Assembly (NCBI RefSeq): GCF_003208655.1
Contig: NZ_QKLU01000001.1
Span: 62,001 to 126,000 of the forward strand
Reading direction: 5' to 3'
DNA: 64,000 bases
From: Pedobacter nutrimenti
GTDB lineage: Bacteria > Bacteroidota > Bacteroidia > Sphingobacteriales > Sphingobacteriaceae
Part shown: positions 28,923 to 36,549 of the stretch, piece after piece
Layout: every line of letters starts with the position of its first letter
How positions within the stretch are numbered: position 1 is the stretch's first letter
The notes under the pieces: generated by a model
What the model was told of the DNA's origin: nothing
Databases searched by the model: none
The model's input: only the letters and a program-made list of their open reading frames with translations
Position numbers and translations under genes: made by a program

Positions 28923-29798
28923 TTAAAAAGTTCTTTTGATACCTGGGTCGGTTACAATAATGTAGTCACCCAGGTATTTGTATTTTTCCCAGTCCGGTTG
29001 TTTAAAATCTTCGGCCGAAAAACAGGAAATATTCGAGATACTCAGCTTGGGAAGAAGTTTCTTTAACTGCGCGAGCGTGCCCAGCTGTTCATCGCTGTGG
29101 AAGCGCCCGTTGAGCTGCAGGACTTTTGCATTTTTATTTTTTTTCAGGTAAGTGGCAATAGACCAGGCCATGGTGGCATCCCAGAAATTCTGGGTCTGGT
29201 AAATTTTCATACTGCCCATGCTGTGCCCGCCAAGGGTTTCGTTAAACTTGTCATAATACCTGCCCGTGGCGGTATCAATAGATAAAGGCGGAAGAAAAGC
29301 CCTGGAAGCTTCAGGCAGCGCCTTAAGGGCAGTAAGACCCGATCTGCTGACCATATTGCTGTACCTGGCCGCGGCATTGCCCCCGATTACAGGTAATTTG
29401 TTGGCTTTTGCAAATTCAATTAGGGGTTTGTAATCGTTGTAATTGTTCCAGGCCCTGGCCTCTTTAATGAAATTCTTTTCCGAAATGCAGCCCGACAGGT
29501 ATTCATCAATAACCGGTTGTACATCCGTATGGAACATTTCCAGGGTCAATGCCGTTTTAGGGAAGGCAGCAAACATTTTTTTATAAATTTCTGCTTCCAG
29601 TGCATGACCGGTAGAATCGTTATGTTCTTCTCCAAAAAAAAGTACATCCGTATTTTTTAAACTCGCAACGAGTTCGTCTAGAGTGACCAGCTTTGCTTTT
29701 TTAGAATCATATATCTTGTAATTTGCGGTTTGGGTATCCTGTGCAAAAAGTGCAGCAGGTGCAAGGAGCACCAGGGCAAAGAGAAGAATTTTTTTCAT
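28923..29798 (-). CDS. ChaN-like exported protein (haem-binding uptake family)
   Basis: Two hundred and ninety-one residues from the preferred ATG at 29798, which begins a clean signal peptide (MKKILLFALVLLAPAALFAQ); an in-frame ATG at 29846 would add 16 residues before it. Family motifs are LFFGEEHNDSTGHALE, ALTLEMFHTDVQPVIDEYL and a C-terminal NGRFHSDEQLG. ChaN/Tiki-like proteins share this fold; some bind haem, others resemble metalloproteases. The conserved E/H residues are present (GEEHN, LEMFH, FHSD), so an active site is plausible. The substrate is unknown. Confidence 0.8.
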   Translation of the reverse strand: MKKILLFALVLLAPAALFAQDTQTANYKIYDSKKAKLVTLDELVASLKNTDVLFFGEEHNDSTGHALEAEIYKKMFAAFPKTALTLEMFHTDVQPVIDEYLSGCISEKNFIKEARAWNNYNDYKPLIEFAKANKLPVIGGNAAARYSNMVSRSGLTALKALPEASRAFLPPLSIDTATGRYYDKFNETLGGHSMGSMKIYQTQNFWDATMAWSIATYLKKNKNAKVLQLNGRFHSDEQLGTLAQLKKLLPKLSISNISCFSAEDFKQPDWEKYKYLGDYIIVTDPGIKRTF

Positions 29799-30047
29799 GC
29801 CCAAATTAAAGGATAATTTTTTAGAGCCGGTGAAGTATTCTGTCATGAAAGCATCAGAACTATTTGTAAACTACCCCTGCAGCGGGGAATTCAATTGAGG
29901 TATTGGCAGCAGCCGGTTTTATTGTATCTTGTGGGAAAGATCAGGGCCGGTTAATCGGTGGATATAACTCAATATAATTATTGATGATATTTTACCGATG
30001 AAAAAATACCGTTCACCGGGTTTTTACCGGTTTACAGGTTAGAGGCC
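29799..30047. other. Intergenic region with spaced ACCG repeats
   Basis: There is no coding potential between the ChaN-like gene and the next operon. The sequence has three TACCG words at 29993, 30007 and 30025, of which ACCGTTCACC (30008-30017) resembles the ACCGTTCGTC box of the LytTR regulator AlgR. They lie just upstream of a good promoter, in an operon that itself encodes a LytTR regulator, so they are candidate operators. Confidence 0.4.
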
Positions 30048-30048
30048 T

Positions 30049-30078
30049 TTTGCGGCTGGGGGATCATTAATATATTTG
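30049..30078 (+). promoter_or_regulatory. Promoter of the LiaF-like/LytS/LytTR operon
   Basis: TTTG at 30049-30052, an 18-bp spacer and a perfect TATATTTG at 30071-30078 match the Bacteroidota primary sigma consensus. The first gene starts 66 bp downstream, leaving a leader of about 60 bases. Confidence 0.6.
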
Positions 30079-30143
30079 ATTCAGATTTAAACACCGGATT
30101 GCAGGAAATGAAAGTGTAGCGCATCCGGTAAACAACAAAAGAA

Positions 30144-30983
30144 ATGGAAAATTATAATATAAAAGACAAAAACCACTCCAACAGCATCTGGAGTGGTCTG
30201 ATTATCCTCACTGTAGGTGTTGTCTTCTTCTTAAGAAGTTATGGTATTTATATCCCTCACTGGGTGCTGAGCTGGCATACCTTATTGATTGTCATTGGTC
30301 TTGTGGTCGGTTTCAAAAGAAATTTCCAGGGTGGGGGCTGGCTGATTATGGTCCTGATTGGCGGGTATTTTACCGTAGAGGATATTGCAGATGTGGATTT
30401 TAGTAAATACTATTTTGCCATAATTTTCATTGTCCTTGGACTGTACCTTATTTTACGTCCCAAAAGGAACCTGGAAGAAAGATGGAGAAGAAAAGAAGAA
30501 CGCTGGAGAAGAAGGGGCGACCGCTGGAAATCCAGGTTCGGTGAGACGCCTTATGTTTATCCACAGCCCGAAGTTACCACTGAAACCGGACCTGCAGATG
30601 CAGCGACCGCTACAGATTCCTCCCGGGGTGGCGCTGATACAAAAGACATCCTGAATTCTGTAAATATATTCGGTGGCGCCAATCATATGGTGTATTCAAA
30701 AAACTTTAAGGGTGGAGAGGCCGTGGCGGTTTTCGGGGGATGTGAGATCAACCTGAGCCAGGCAGACTTTGAAGGTACAGTGACCATTGACATCGTGGCT
30801 ATTTTTGGTGGGGTTAAAATCATTGTTCCGCCAAGCTGGGAGGTCAGGTCCGAAGTAACCGCAATTTTTGGCGGTGTGGATGATAAAAGGGCAGTGCCTC
30901 CTTTTAATGGAGAAGGTGCCAGAAAAATATTAATCATTGAGGGTGTGGCATTGTGCGGGGGCGTTGACATTAGAAATTTTTAA
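30144..30983 (+). CDS. LiaF-like membrane protein (DUF5668-type N-terminus)
   Basis: Two hundred and seventy-nine residues. Four predicted membrane helices (about 12-110, with SIWSGLIILTVGVVFFLRS at the start) are followed by a highly basic Arg/Trp/Glu stretch (about 113-135) and a C-terminal beta-helix-like domain. That domain has repeated FGG turns (VNIFGGANHMV, VAVFGGCEINL, VAIFGGVKIIV, TAIFGGVDD), the pattern of LiaF/cell-wall-active-antibiotic response proteins. In Firmicutes LiaF restrains a kinase that senses cell-envelope damage. It is the first gene of an operon with a LytS kinase and LytTR regulator, which suggests a similar envelope-sensing role here. Confidence 0.8.
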   Translation: MENYNIKDKNHSNSIWSGLIILTVGVVFFLRSYGIYIPHWVLSWHTLLIVIGLVVGFKRNFQGGGWLIMVLIGGYFTVEDIADVDFSKYYFAIIFIVLGLYLILRPKRNLEERWRRKEERWRRRGDRWKSRFGETPYVYPQPEVTTETGPADAATATDSSRGGADTKDILNSVNIFGGANHMVYSKNFKGGEAVAVFGGCEINLSQADFEGTVTIDIVAIFGGVKIIVPPSWEVRSEVTAIFGGVDDKRAVPPFNGEGARKILIIEGVALCGGVDIRNF

Positions 30984-30993
30984 GATTTTGATT

Positions 30994-31347
30994 ATGAAAT
31001 GGTTCGCTGTGAAATATGTTTATCAGATTGTAAGCGGGGAGGGCAGCCATGCCCCGCAAATTGACGAACAGATCAGGTTACTGATATCACAAAATATTTC
31101 CGACGCCTGGAGTAAGGCGCAGGCACTGGCAAAAAAATTTCACCAGTCCTTTAAAAACATAAAAGGTGAAGAAGTAAGATGGGATTTCCTTTGCATTTCG
31201 GATGTAAAGGAAATCGATCTGCTGGAAGATGGCTGTGAAGTCAATTCAGTGATCCATGAGCCTGCAGATTATAAGGCTTTTATGGATGATGTAAACCGGC
31301 ACAAGACCTTTCTTGCCGATGTAGTAGAAAACGTTCCAATTCATTAA
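30994..31347 (+). CDS. DUF4288 family protein
   Basis: One hundred and seventeen residues from the ATG at 30994 (MKWFAVKYVYQIVSGEG); an earlier in-frame ATG at 30937 would overlap the previous gene. Motifs WFAVKYVYQI, DEQIRLL, A..KA..LAKKFH, EEVRWDFLCISDV are those of DUF4288, a small soluble family of unknown function. It lies between the LiaF-like gene (10 bp) and the kinase (3 bp). Confidence 0.75.
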   Translation: MKWFAVKYVYQIVSGEGSHAPQIDEQIRLLISQNISDAWSKAQALAKKFHQSFKNIKGEEVRWDFLCISDVKEIDLLEDGCEVNSVIHEPADYKAFMDDVNRHKTFLADVVENVPIH

Positions 31348-31350
31348 AGC

Positions 31351-32409
31351 GTGACCACAAGACCCCTGTCAGTACCCAGAATACAAAAAATTGCCATTGG
31401 CGTTTTTCTGTCCTGCATTGCAATATTTGCTTTGCTGTTCAATTATGTACTGGATTTTAACTGGCTGATATCAATAGGGGACAGCGCCATAACGGTTTTG
31501 CTGCTGGCGATGTGCTGCATCATTTTCAGTACCTTACTGGGCTATTACCAGCCCAAAAGTGAACCTTTAATTTTTGTTTTTGTATTGACGCTTTTACTGG
31601 CCCTGTTTGTTACGTATTCCGCTAAGTTTGCATTGGGACTGGTTTTACTGGAAACCAAGTACCAGTCGTTTTTAGGTTATACCTTGCCTTTCAGGTTTGT
31701 TATTGTTTTTTTGTTTCTGGCCTGGTGGGCACTGGCCAATATTTTATGGTACAGGCTCGAAGAGCAATCTGAAGCCCAGGGACGTTTGTTTGCCGTGCAA
31801 AACCTGGCCAAAGAAGCAGAGCTTAATAAACTCCGCCACCAGCTGCAGCCCCATTTTCTGTTCAACAGCCTCAACTCTGTGTATGCCCTGACCATAGTGA
31901 ACCCAAAAGAAGCAGGGCCTATGATCACAAAACTGGCTGCTTTTTTAAGGGGGACCCTGAAGCGGGATGATGAGGTTTGGGTGAGTGTTGCTGAAGAAAT
32001 GGAGTATATTCAACTGTACCTGGACATCGAAAAGGTAAGGTTCAGTCACCGCCTGAATATTGAAATTTCCGTTGCCGAAAATACAATGGAACTGCGGCTT
32101 CCGGGAACTTTGTTACAGCCCATTGTTGAAAATGCCATTAAATTCGGATTGTACAACACCTCAGAAGCCATTACAATTTCCATAAATGTCAGTCTTGAAA
32201 ATAATATGCTTTATATTAGTGTGAAAAATCCTTTTGATCCCGAAATGAAGGCAACCGGAGGGACCGGATTTGGATTGAATGCCATTAAGAGAAGATTGTA
32301 CCTGCTCTTTGCCGATCAGGGACTTCTTAAAACCTCAAAAGAGGAACCAAATATATTTGTTACTGAGCTTAAAATACCACAAAATAATGATAAGAACTAT
32401 ACTAATTGA
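31351..32409 (+). CDS. LytS-type sensor histidine kinase
   Basis: Three hundred and fifty-two residues: four membrane helices (about 12-135), a short coiled-coil and the His_kinase domain with His168 (RHQLQPHFLFNSLNSVYAL), then an HATPase domain (LLQPIVENAIKFGL, GGTGFGLNAIKRRL). The start is a GTG 3 bp after the DUF4288 stop. There is no periplasmic sensor domain, so it may sense through its membrane segments or through the LiaF-like neighbour. Its partner is the LytTR regulator, whose start overlaps its end by 23 bp. Confidence 0.92.
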   Translation: MTTRPLSVPRIQKIAIGVFLSCIAIFALLFNYVLDFNWLISIGDSAITVLLLAMCCIIFSTLLGYYQPKSEPLIFVFVLTLLLALFVTYSAKFALGLVLLETKYQSFLGYTLPFRFVIVFLFLAWWALANILWYRLEEQSEAQGRLFAVQNLAKEAELNKLRHQLQPHFLFNSLNSVYALTIVNPKEAGPMITKLAAFLRGTLKRDDEVWVSVAEEMEYIQLYLDIEKVRFSHRLNIEISVAENTMELRLPGTLLQPIVENAIKFGLYNTSEAITISINVSLENNMLYISVKNPFDPEMKATGGTGFGLNAIKRRLYLLFADQGLLKTSKEEPNIFVTELKIPQNNDKNYTN

Positions 32410-33124
32410 TGATGAGCCGCTGGCCAGGGACATTATTAAGTTTTACCTGGAAAGTTACCCCGAAATAGAGGTGGTTGCAGAATGCAATGACGGTTTTGAG
32501 GGCCTGAAAGCCATTACTCAGTTTAATCCGGATTTTATTTTTTTAGATGTCCAGATGCCAAAAATTAGTGGTTTTGAAATGCTTGAACTGGTGGATGATG
32601 CGCCCGGGGTAATTTTTACTACGGCATTTGATGAATACGCCATAAAAGCTTTTGAGGTGAATGCTGTAGACTATTTACTTAAGCCAATCGAAAAAGAACG
32701 TTTTGACCTGGCCATGAAAAAACTGCCTTCCAAACTTGGTCAGGAAGAAGCCTCTACAAAAGAATTACTGGATTCGGTTTCTTTAAGCCCCGCGCACAAC
32801 AATAGGGTGGTGGTTAAAAAGAATGGGGTTATTAAAATCTTAAACGTGATGGACATCCATTATTTTGAGGCCGATGATGACCAGGTTAAACTCAGTACCG
32901 CAGAAGGCATATATTATAAAAACAAAACCATGGGCTTTTTTGAACAGACCCTGGAACCCAGTCAGTTTATCCGGATCCACCGTTCTTATATCATAAACCT
33001 TTCCCAGATCACCAGGATGGAGCTGAAAGAAAAGGACAGTTATGTGGTGCTTTTAAAATCGGATATTTGGCTTCCGGTGAGTAAAACAGGTTACCTGAAG
33101 CTAAAGGCCGCATTGGGTTTATAG
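32387..33124 (+). CDS. LytTR family response regulator
   Basis: Two hundred and forty-five residues: receiver domain (DDEPLAR at 8-14, Asp54 in FIFLDVQMPKISG, Lys in YLLKPIEKERF) and a C-terminal LytTR DNA-binding domain (VVVKKNGVIKILNV, HYFEADDDQVKL, FIRIHRSYIINL). The start at 32387 (MIRTILIDDEPLARD) overlaps the kinase gene by 23 bp; an ATG at 32279 gives an implausible extension. ACCG-type repeats before the operon promoter are candidate binding sites. Confidence 0.93.
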   Translation: MIRTILIDDEPLARDIIKFYLESYPEIEVVAECNDGFEGLKAITQFNPDFIFLDVQMPKISGFEMLELVDDAPGVIFTTAFDEYAIKAFEVNAVDYLLKPIEKERFDLAMKKLPSKLGQEEASTKELLDSVSLSPAHNNRVVVKKNGVIKILNVMDIHYFEADDDQVKLSTAEGIYYKNKTMGFFEQTLEPSQFIRIHRSYIINLSQITRMELKEKDSYVVLLKSDIWLPVSKTGYLKLKAALGL

Positions 33125-33194
33125 CCTTCCACAGTCGGTTTTAGGGTTTGAAAGGCACTTTATGAAATTAAATTTAAACAGTTTCTGATTGCAT

Positions 33195-33225
33195 TTGCTT
33201 TTAAACAAAAATCCCACTATATTTG
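33195..33225 (+). promoter_or_regulatory. rpmH promoter
   Basis: TTG at 33195-33197, a 20-bp spacer and TATATTTG at 33218-33225 match the Bacteroidota housekeeping promoter. The rpmH ATG is 43 bp downstream. Confidence 0.6.
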
Positions 33226-33268
33226 CACCTCTTATTTAAAAAATATATAGTTAAGATATAATACAGTT

Positions 33269-33427
33269 ATGAAAAGAACATTCCAACCTTCGCAAAGAAA
33301 GAGAAGAAACAAACACGGCTTCCGCGAAAGAATGGCTACAGCAAACGGTAGAAGAGTATTAGCTTCCCGCCGCGCAAAAGGAAGAAAAAAATTATCAGTT
33401 TCTGACGAACGTCGTCACAAAGCATAA
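33269..33427 (+). CDS. rpmH: 50S ribosomal protein L34
   Basis: Fifty-two residues, strongly basic, with the universal L34 pattern [22 protein letters not shown] and a C-terminal [16 protein letters not shown]. It is a structural protein of the large subunit. The rpmH-rnpA-yidD order is ancient and conserved. Confidence 0.97.
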   Translation: MKRTFQPSQRKRRNKHGFRERMATANGRRVLASRRAKGRKKLSVSDERRHKA

Positions 33428-33487
33428 TTTTGATTGCAGCACTTTAAGTGCTGGCAGATCAGAATGTCTGCAGGATTGCAATCAAAA
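33428..33487 (+). promoter_or_regulatory. Predicted three-way-junction RNA in the rpmH-rnpA spacer
   Basis: Directly after the rpmH stop, TTTTGATTGCA (33428-33438) is perfectly complementary to TGCAATCAAAA (33477-33487). Enclosed are two hairpins: GCACT/AGTGC (33439-33451) and GCAGA/TCTGC (33454-33471). The outer stem closes one base before the rnpA ATG at 33489, so the structure fills the whole spacer. It could control rnpA translation, act as a processing site, or stabilise the rpmH message. Confidence 0.6.
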
Positions 33488-33488
33488 C

Positions 33489-33887
33489 ATGAAAAAAACA
33501 TTCTCTAAAGAAGAACGGTTATGCAGCAGAAAGTCACTAGACCTGTTGTTTAAGAACGGTTCTTCTTTTTTATTATACCCCTTTCGGATTTCCTCTTTAT
33601 TTGTGCCTGCCGCAGATGCAGCTGCCGTTGAGGTGGTGATTAATGTGGCAAAAAAACGTTATAAAAGGGCGGTTGACCGAAACTTGCTCAAACGCCGCAC
33701 CCGGGAAGCTTACCGTTTTCATAAACAGGAACACCTTTACAATCATTTAAAAGATTCTGGAAAATTATTGCTGCTGTCTATACAATTTATTGGTAAAGAA
33801 AAGCATGAATTCTCATTCATGGAAAAGAAACTGGCTGCTGCGCTAAAGAAATTATGTGCTAATCTGGAACTTCATGAAATTTCTTAA
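33489..33887 (+). CDS. rnpA: Ribonuclease P protein component
   Basis: One hundred and thirty-two residues with RnpA motifs: [20 protein letters not shown] at the start and the RNR-like basic signature [24 protein letters not shown]. It binds the RNase P RNA and helps mature tRNA 5' ends. Its 3' end overlaps the yidD start by 14 bp. Confidence 0.93.
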   Translation: MKKTFSKEERLCSRKSLDLLFKNGSSFLLYPFRISSLFVPAADAAAVEVVINVAKKRYKRAVDRNLLKRRTREAYRFHKQEHLYNHLKDSGKLLLLSIQFIGKEKHEFSFMEKKLAAALKKLCANLELHEIS

Positions 33888-34104
33888 ATTAGGTATTGGC
33901 TGGTTGTTTCTGGGACTGATCAAATTGTATCAATGGTTCCTGTCGCCTTTATTGGGGGCAAGTTGCAGATTTACACCCACATGCTCACAATATGGAATTG
34001 AAGCCATTAAAAAGCACGGTCCTTTTAAAGGGGGCTGGCTTACCCTGAAAAGAATCGGGCGCTGCCATCCCTGGGGCAAACATGGACATGATCCTGTTCC
34101 ATAA
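33874..34104 (+). CDS. yidD: Membrane protein insertion efficiency factor YidD
   Basis: Seventy-six residues from the ATG at 33874 ([20 protein letters not shown]). The family core [45 protein letters not shown], with its three cysteines, is intact. It aids insertion of inner-membrane proteins by YidC. It overlaps rnpA in the conserved rpmH-rnpA-yidD cluster. Confidence 0.96.
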   Translation: MKFLKLGIGWLFLGLIKLYQWFLSPLLGASCRFTPTCSQYGIEAIKKHGPFKGGWLTLKRIGRCHPWGKHGHDPVP

Positions 34105-34116
34105 TTAAAAATCATT

Positions 34117-34124
34117 TATATTTG
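34117..34124 (+). promoter_or_regulatory. TAnnTTTG box 5 bp before tsaB
   Basis: TATATTTG ends five bases before the tsaB ATG. If used, transcription would begin at or next to the start codon and yield a leaderless message. No convincing -33 element is seen. Confidence 0.3.
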
Positions 34125-34129
34125 CAGCA

Positions 34130-34816
34130 ATGGCTATAATACTTCAAATTGAAACGGCTACACAAACGTGTTCTGTTGCTTTATCCCGTAATGGTGAAAC
34201 CCTGCTTGTCAAAGAAGAAACTGCTCAGAATATTCATGCCGGGAGTTTGACTTTATTTATAGATGAACTGATGAAAACAGCGGGGTTTACTTATCCTCAG
34301 CTGGATGCCATTGCCATCAGTAAAGGTCCGGGTTCCTATACGGGTTTGCGTATAGGTGTCTCTACAGCCAAAGGCCTTTGTTTTGCGCTCGATAAACCGC
34401 TTTTGGCCATTGATACTTTGAAAATGATGGCTGCCGGATTTGTCGCAAACAATAAAGGCTATAATGGCTTGATCTGCCCCATGATCGATGCCCGGAGAAT
34501 GGAAGTGTATACCCGCATATTTAATGCGCGCCTGGAGCCTTTATCTGATACAGAGGCGAAAATCATTGACGCACAGTCTTTCGCTGACGAACTGAAAAAC
34601 CAGCAGGTTACTTTTATGGGCGATGGTGCATTAAAATGTGCCGAAGTACTCAAAAATGAAAATGCATTCTTCTCTGAGGCGAATTTTAATTCTGCAGCTT
34701 ATTTAAGCACACTGGCTATGGAAGCTTATGCACAGCAAAAATTCGAAGATGTGGCTTATTTTGAGCCTTATTATCTGAAAGATTTTATGCTGACCCAGCC
34801 AAAGAAAAAGGTTTAA
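34130..34816 (+). CDS. tsaB: tRNA t6A37 synthesis protein TsaB
   Basis: Two hundred and twenty-eight residues of the ASKHA fold: LQIETATQTCSVAL, the helix-strand block AISKGPGSYTGLRIGVSTAKGLCFALDKPLLAIDTL, and CPMIDARRMEVYT. TsaB is the non-catalytic partner of TsaD in adding threonylcarbamoyl to A37 of ANN-decoding tRNAs. It is 25 bp after yidD and converges with the next gene. Confidence 0.94.
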   Translation: MAIILQIETATQTCSVALSRNGETLLVKEETAQNIHAGSLTLFIDELMKTAGFTYPQLDAIAISKGPGSYTGLRIGVSTAKGLCFALDKPLLAIDTLKMMAAGFVANNKGYNGLICPMIDARRMEVYTRIFNARLEPLSDTEAKIIDAQSFADELKNQQVTFMGDGALKCAEVLKNENAFFSEANFNSAAYLSTLAMEAYAQQKFEDVAYFEPYYLKDFMLTQPKKKV

Positions 34817-34817
34817 C

Positions 34818-36224
34818 TTATTTTTTCTTTTTCTTGAAGATGCCAAAAATGCTTTGGAAAAAGCTTTTCTCTTCTTCTTCTCCAACGCCTGGCATATGGC
34901 TGCTGTTTAGCGGGTGTTCGACCGTGCCCCCAAATTTAATAGCCATTCCCATGTAAAAGGAGGCCCCATAATAACCACTTCCGGAATTCTGGTCTTGTCT
35001 GGCGGCAATGGTTTTCAGCAGGTTGTCTGTGCCCAGATAAACTTCGAAATTGGGCGTCCGGTACATGCCTTGTATTCCGGCCATGAAAAAGCCGTTAAAG
35101 TTATAGGCGGGGGTCACACTGGCATAAAAGTTATTAAATTTCATGCTGTTGACAAAGGCAAAATCACCGCCTTTATAAAACAGGTTTTTTGAAACCACCA
35201 CCATGGGCGTATAATTTCCATAGCCTTTGGAAACCGTTACATCGGCACTGGCATTGGTGGCACTGTAAAAACCATCCCGTTTATCCTTACCAGTCACCAT
35301 ATCTGTAATTTGCTGGTTGATTTCTTTAGAAGTCATTGTACCCGGATTGACAATAAGGCTTCCGCTGTTGAAGTTAATGTAATGAGAGTCGTTGTTCCAT
35401 TTAATAAAACCCAGGTCCTTTACATTTGCCATTAAAAAGACCCCGCTTTTGGCTTTATAACTGGTCCCAAAGCTAATTGAAGCACCAGGGTTTTTGAAAT
35501 TTGGTAAATAGGAACTTGTGTTCAGGTCTTTGAAGTACAGGAAATTGGCTTTGTAAAGCCCCCTGAGGCGAACATCAAGGATGTCATTGCCCGTGCCGTC
35601 TTTGTACACTGCAAAAGAGGAACGGTCTATGTCCAGGGAATTATAGGTAACCCCGCTGAGTAAACTGAATTTTATCCCAAAAGACAGTTTTTTGTTAAAG
35701 TCTTCCCTGTAATTGACGCTAAACTGGTGATAAGATTGCCCGCTGCCATAGTTGTTGAAAATGTCGTTATAGCTGCTGTTGGTGAATCTTTTGTAGCTGT
35801 CCACCAGGGCAAGGCTCTCATTGGTGTAATTGAGCCGGGCATCGGTCCGCACCTGCCAGGAAAACCCAAGTTCTTTATGGTATTTATAAGACTGGAAAAT
35901 CCGGAAGGTAAGCAGGTAAATATTGGTGTTCTGGTAAAGTTCATTTCTTTTTCCCTCCCCGATAGGAATGCCCGAAGCGTTAAAAACCTGATCGGCAACC
36001 AGTCTTCTGAGGGTATAATTTGCATCTCCTTTATTGGTGCCATTGATCCCAAGGTTTGGCAATAGGAAATTGGAGGCAAATTTTCTGGAAGAATCTAGTG
36101 TAAATGCCTTTTGGGCCGGGTTTTCAAAGGCATCAAACAATGTTCTGCTGTTGTACAGTGCATATTGCTGTGCGTAGGATTTCGTTGCAGACAGTAATAA
36201 AAAGCAAATAAAAAAGCGCTTCAT
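34818..36224 (-). CDS. Outer-membrane beta-barrel protein, DUF5723-like
   Basis: Four hundred and sixty-eight residues: signal peptide (ending KSYAQQ), then YNSRTLFDAFENPAQKAF, strands with alternating aromatic residues, and a long loop-rich middle part. A short Lys-rich tail ends in KKKKK. This fits the DUF5723/PorV-like group of Bacteroidota outer-membrane proteins, whose function is unknown. The gene is preceded by the 11-bp repeat region and stands alone. The gene for another envelope protein lies further upstream on the same strand, but the 325-bp gap argues against one operon. Confidence 0.7.
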   Translation of the reverse strand: MKRFFICFLLLSATKSYAQQYALYNSRTLFDAFENPAQKAFTLDSSRKFASNFLLPNLGINGTNKGDANYTLRRLVADQVFNASGIPIGEGKRNELYQNTNIYLLTFRIFQSYKYHKELGFSWQVRTDARLNYTNESLALVDSYKRFTNSSYNDIFNNYGSGQSYHQFSVNYREDFNKKLSFGIKFSLLSGVTYNSLDIDRSSFAVYKDGTGNDILDVRLRGLYKANFLYFKDLNTSSYLPNFKNPGASISFGTSYKAKSGVFLMANVKDLGFIKWNNDSHYINFNSGSLIVNPGTMTSKEINQQITDMVTGKDKRDGFYSATNASADVTVSKGYGNYTPMVVVSKNLFYKGGDFAFVNSMKFNNFYASVTPAYNFNGFFMAGIQGMYRTPNFEVYLGTDNLLKTIAARQDQNSGSGYYGASFYMGMAIKFGGTVEHPLNSSHMPGVGEEEEKSFFQSIFGIFKKKKK

Positions 36225-36549
36225 TTTAAGGGGAATAGATCGTTTTAAATCTAGGTATTTTTTATTTGTTTTCTGATATAATAATTCGGCTAATATCCGC
36301 GGTTGGAACCTTTAATTAAAGTTGCGAATTTGTTCTAAAAAAACCAGGTGGCAATTGGAAAATAAATAGGTGATCATTAGATGATAACTATATAAATGAC
36401 CCTGTTATCACCCTGTTAAGACCCTGTTAGCACCCTGTTACCACATAGTTATTTTTAAACAGCACATTCGCCATTGTCAAAGCAAAAATAAACTGTGAAC
36501 CAACTAAAAAAAGACGATCATTTATCCGCTTTGGAAAGAGGTTTTACAC
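36225..36549. other. 325-bp non-coding region upstream of the barrel gene
   Basis: I see no open frame of note. The region is AT-rich and contains the 11-bp tandem array at 36399-36442. It must hold the promoter for the minus-strand gene at 34818-36224; no clear TAnnTTTG box was identified. Confidence 0.5.
36399..36442. repeat. Four tandem 11-bp repeats ACCCTGTTANN
   Basis: The units start at 36399, 36410, 36421 and 36432; the nine-base core ACCCTGTTA is exact in all four and the last two bases differ each time (TC, AG, GC, CC). A decayed fifth unit (ACATAGTTATT) follows. The period is close to one helical turn, which would place the cores on one face of the DNA, as for cooperative protein binding. 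Replication slippage is the alternative origin. Confidence 0.9.

Noticed and set aside
32279..32386. Upstream start of the LytTR regulator
   Set aside because: It would add 36 residues before the conserved receiver start MIRTILIDDE and lie deep in the kinase gene.
36399..36442. CRISPR-like array
   Set aside because: Units of 11 bp with two-base spacers do not fit CRISPR repeats, and no cas genes are present.
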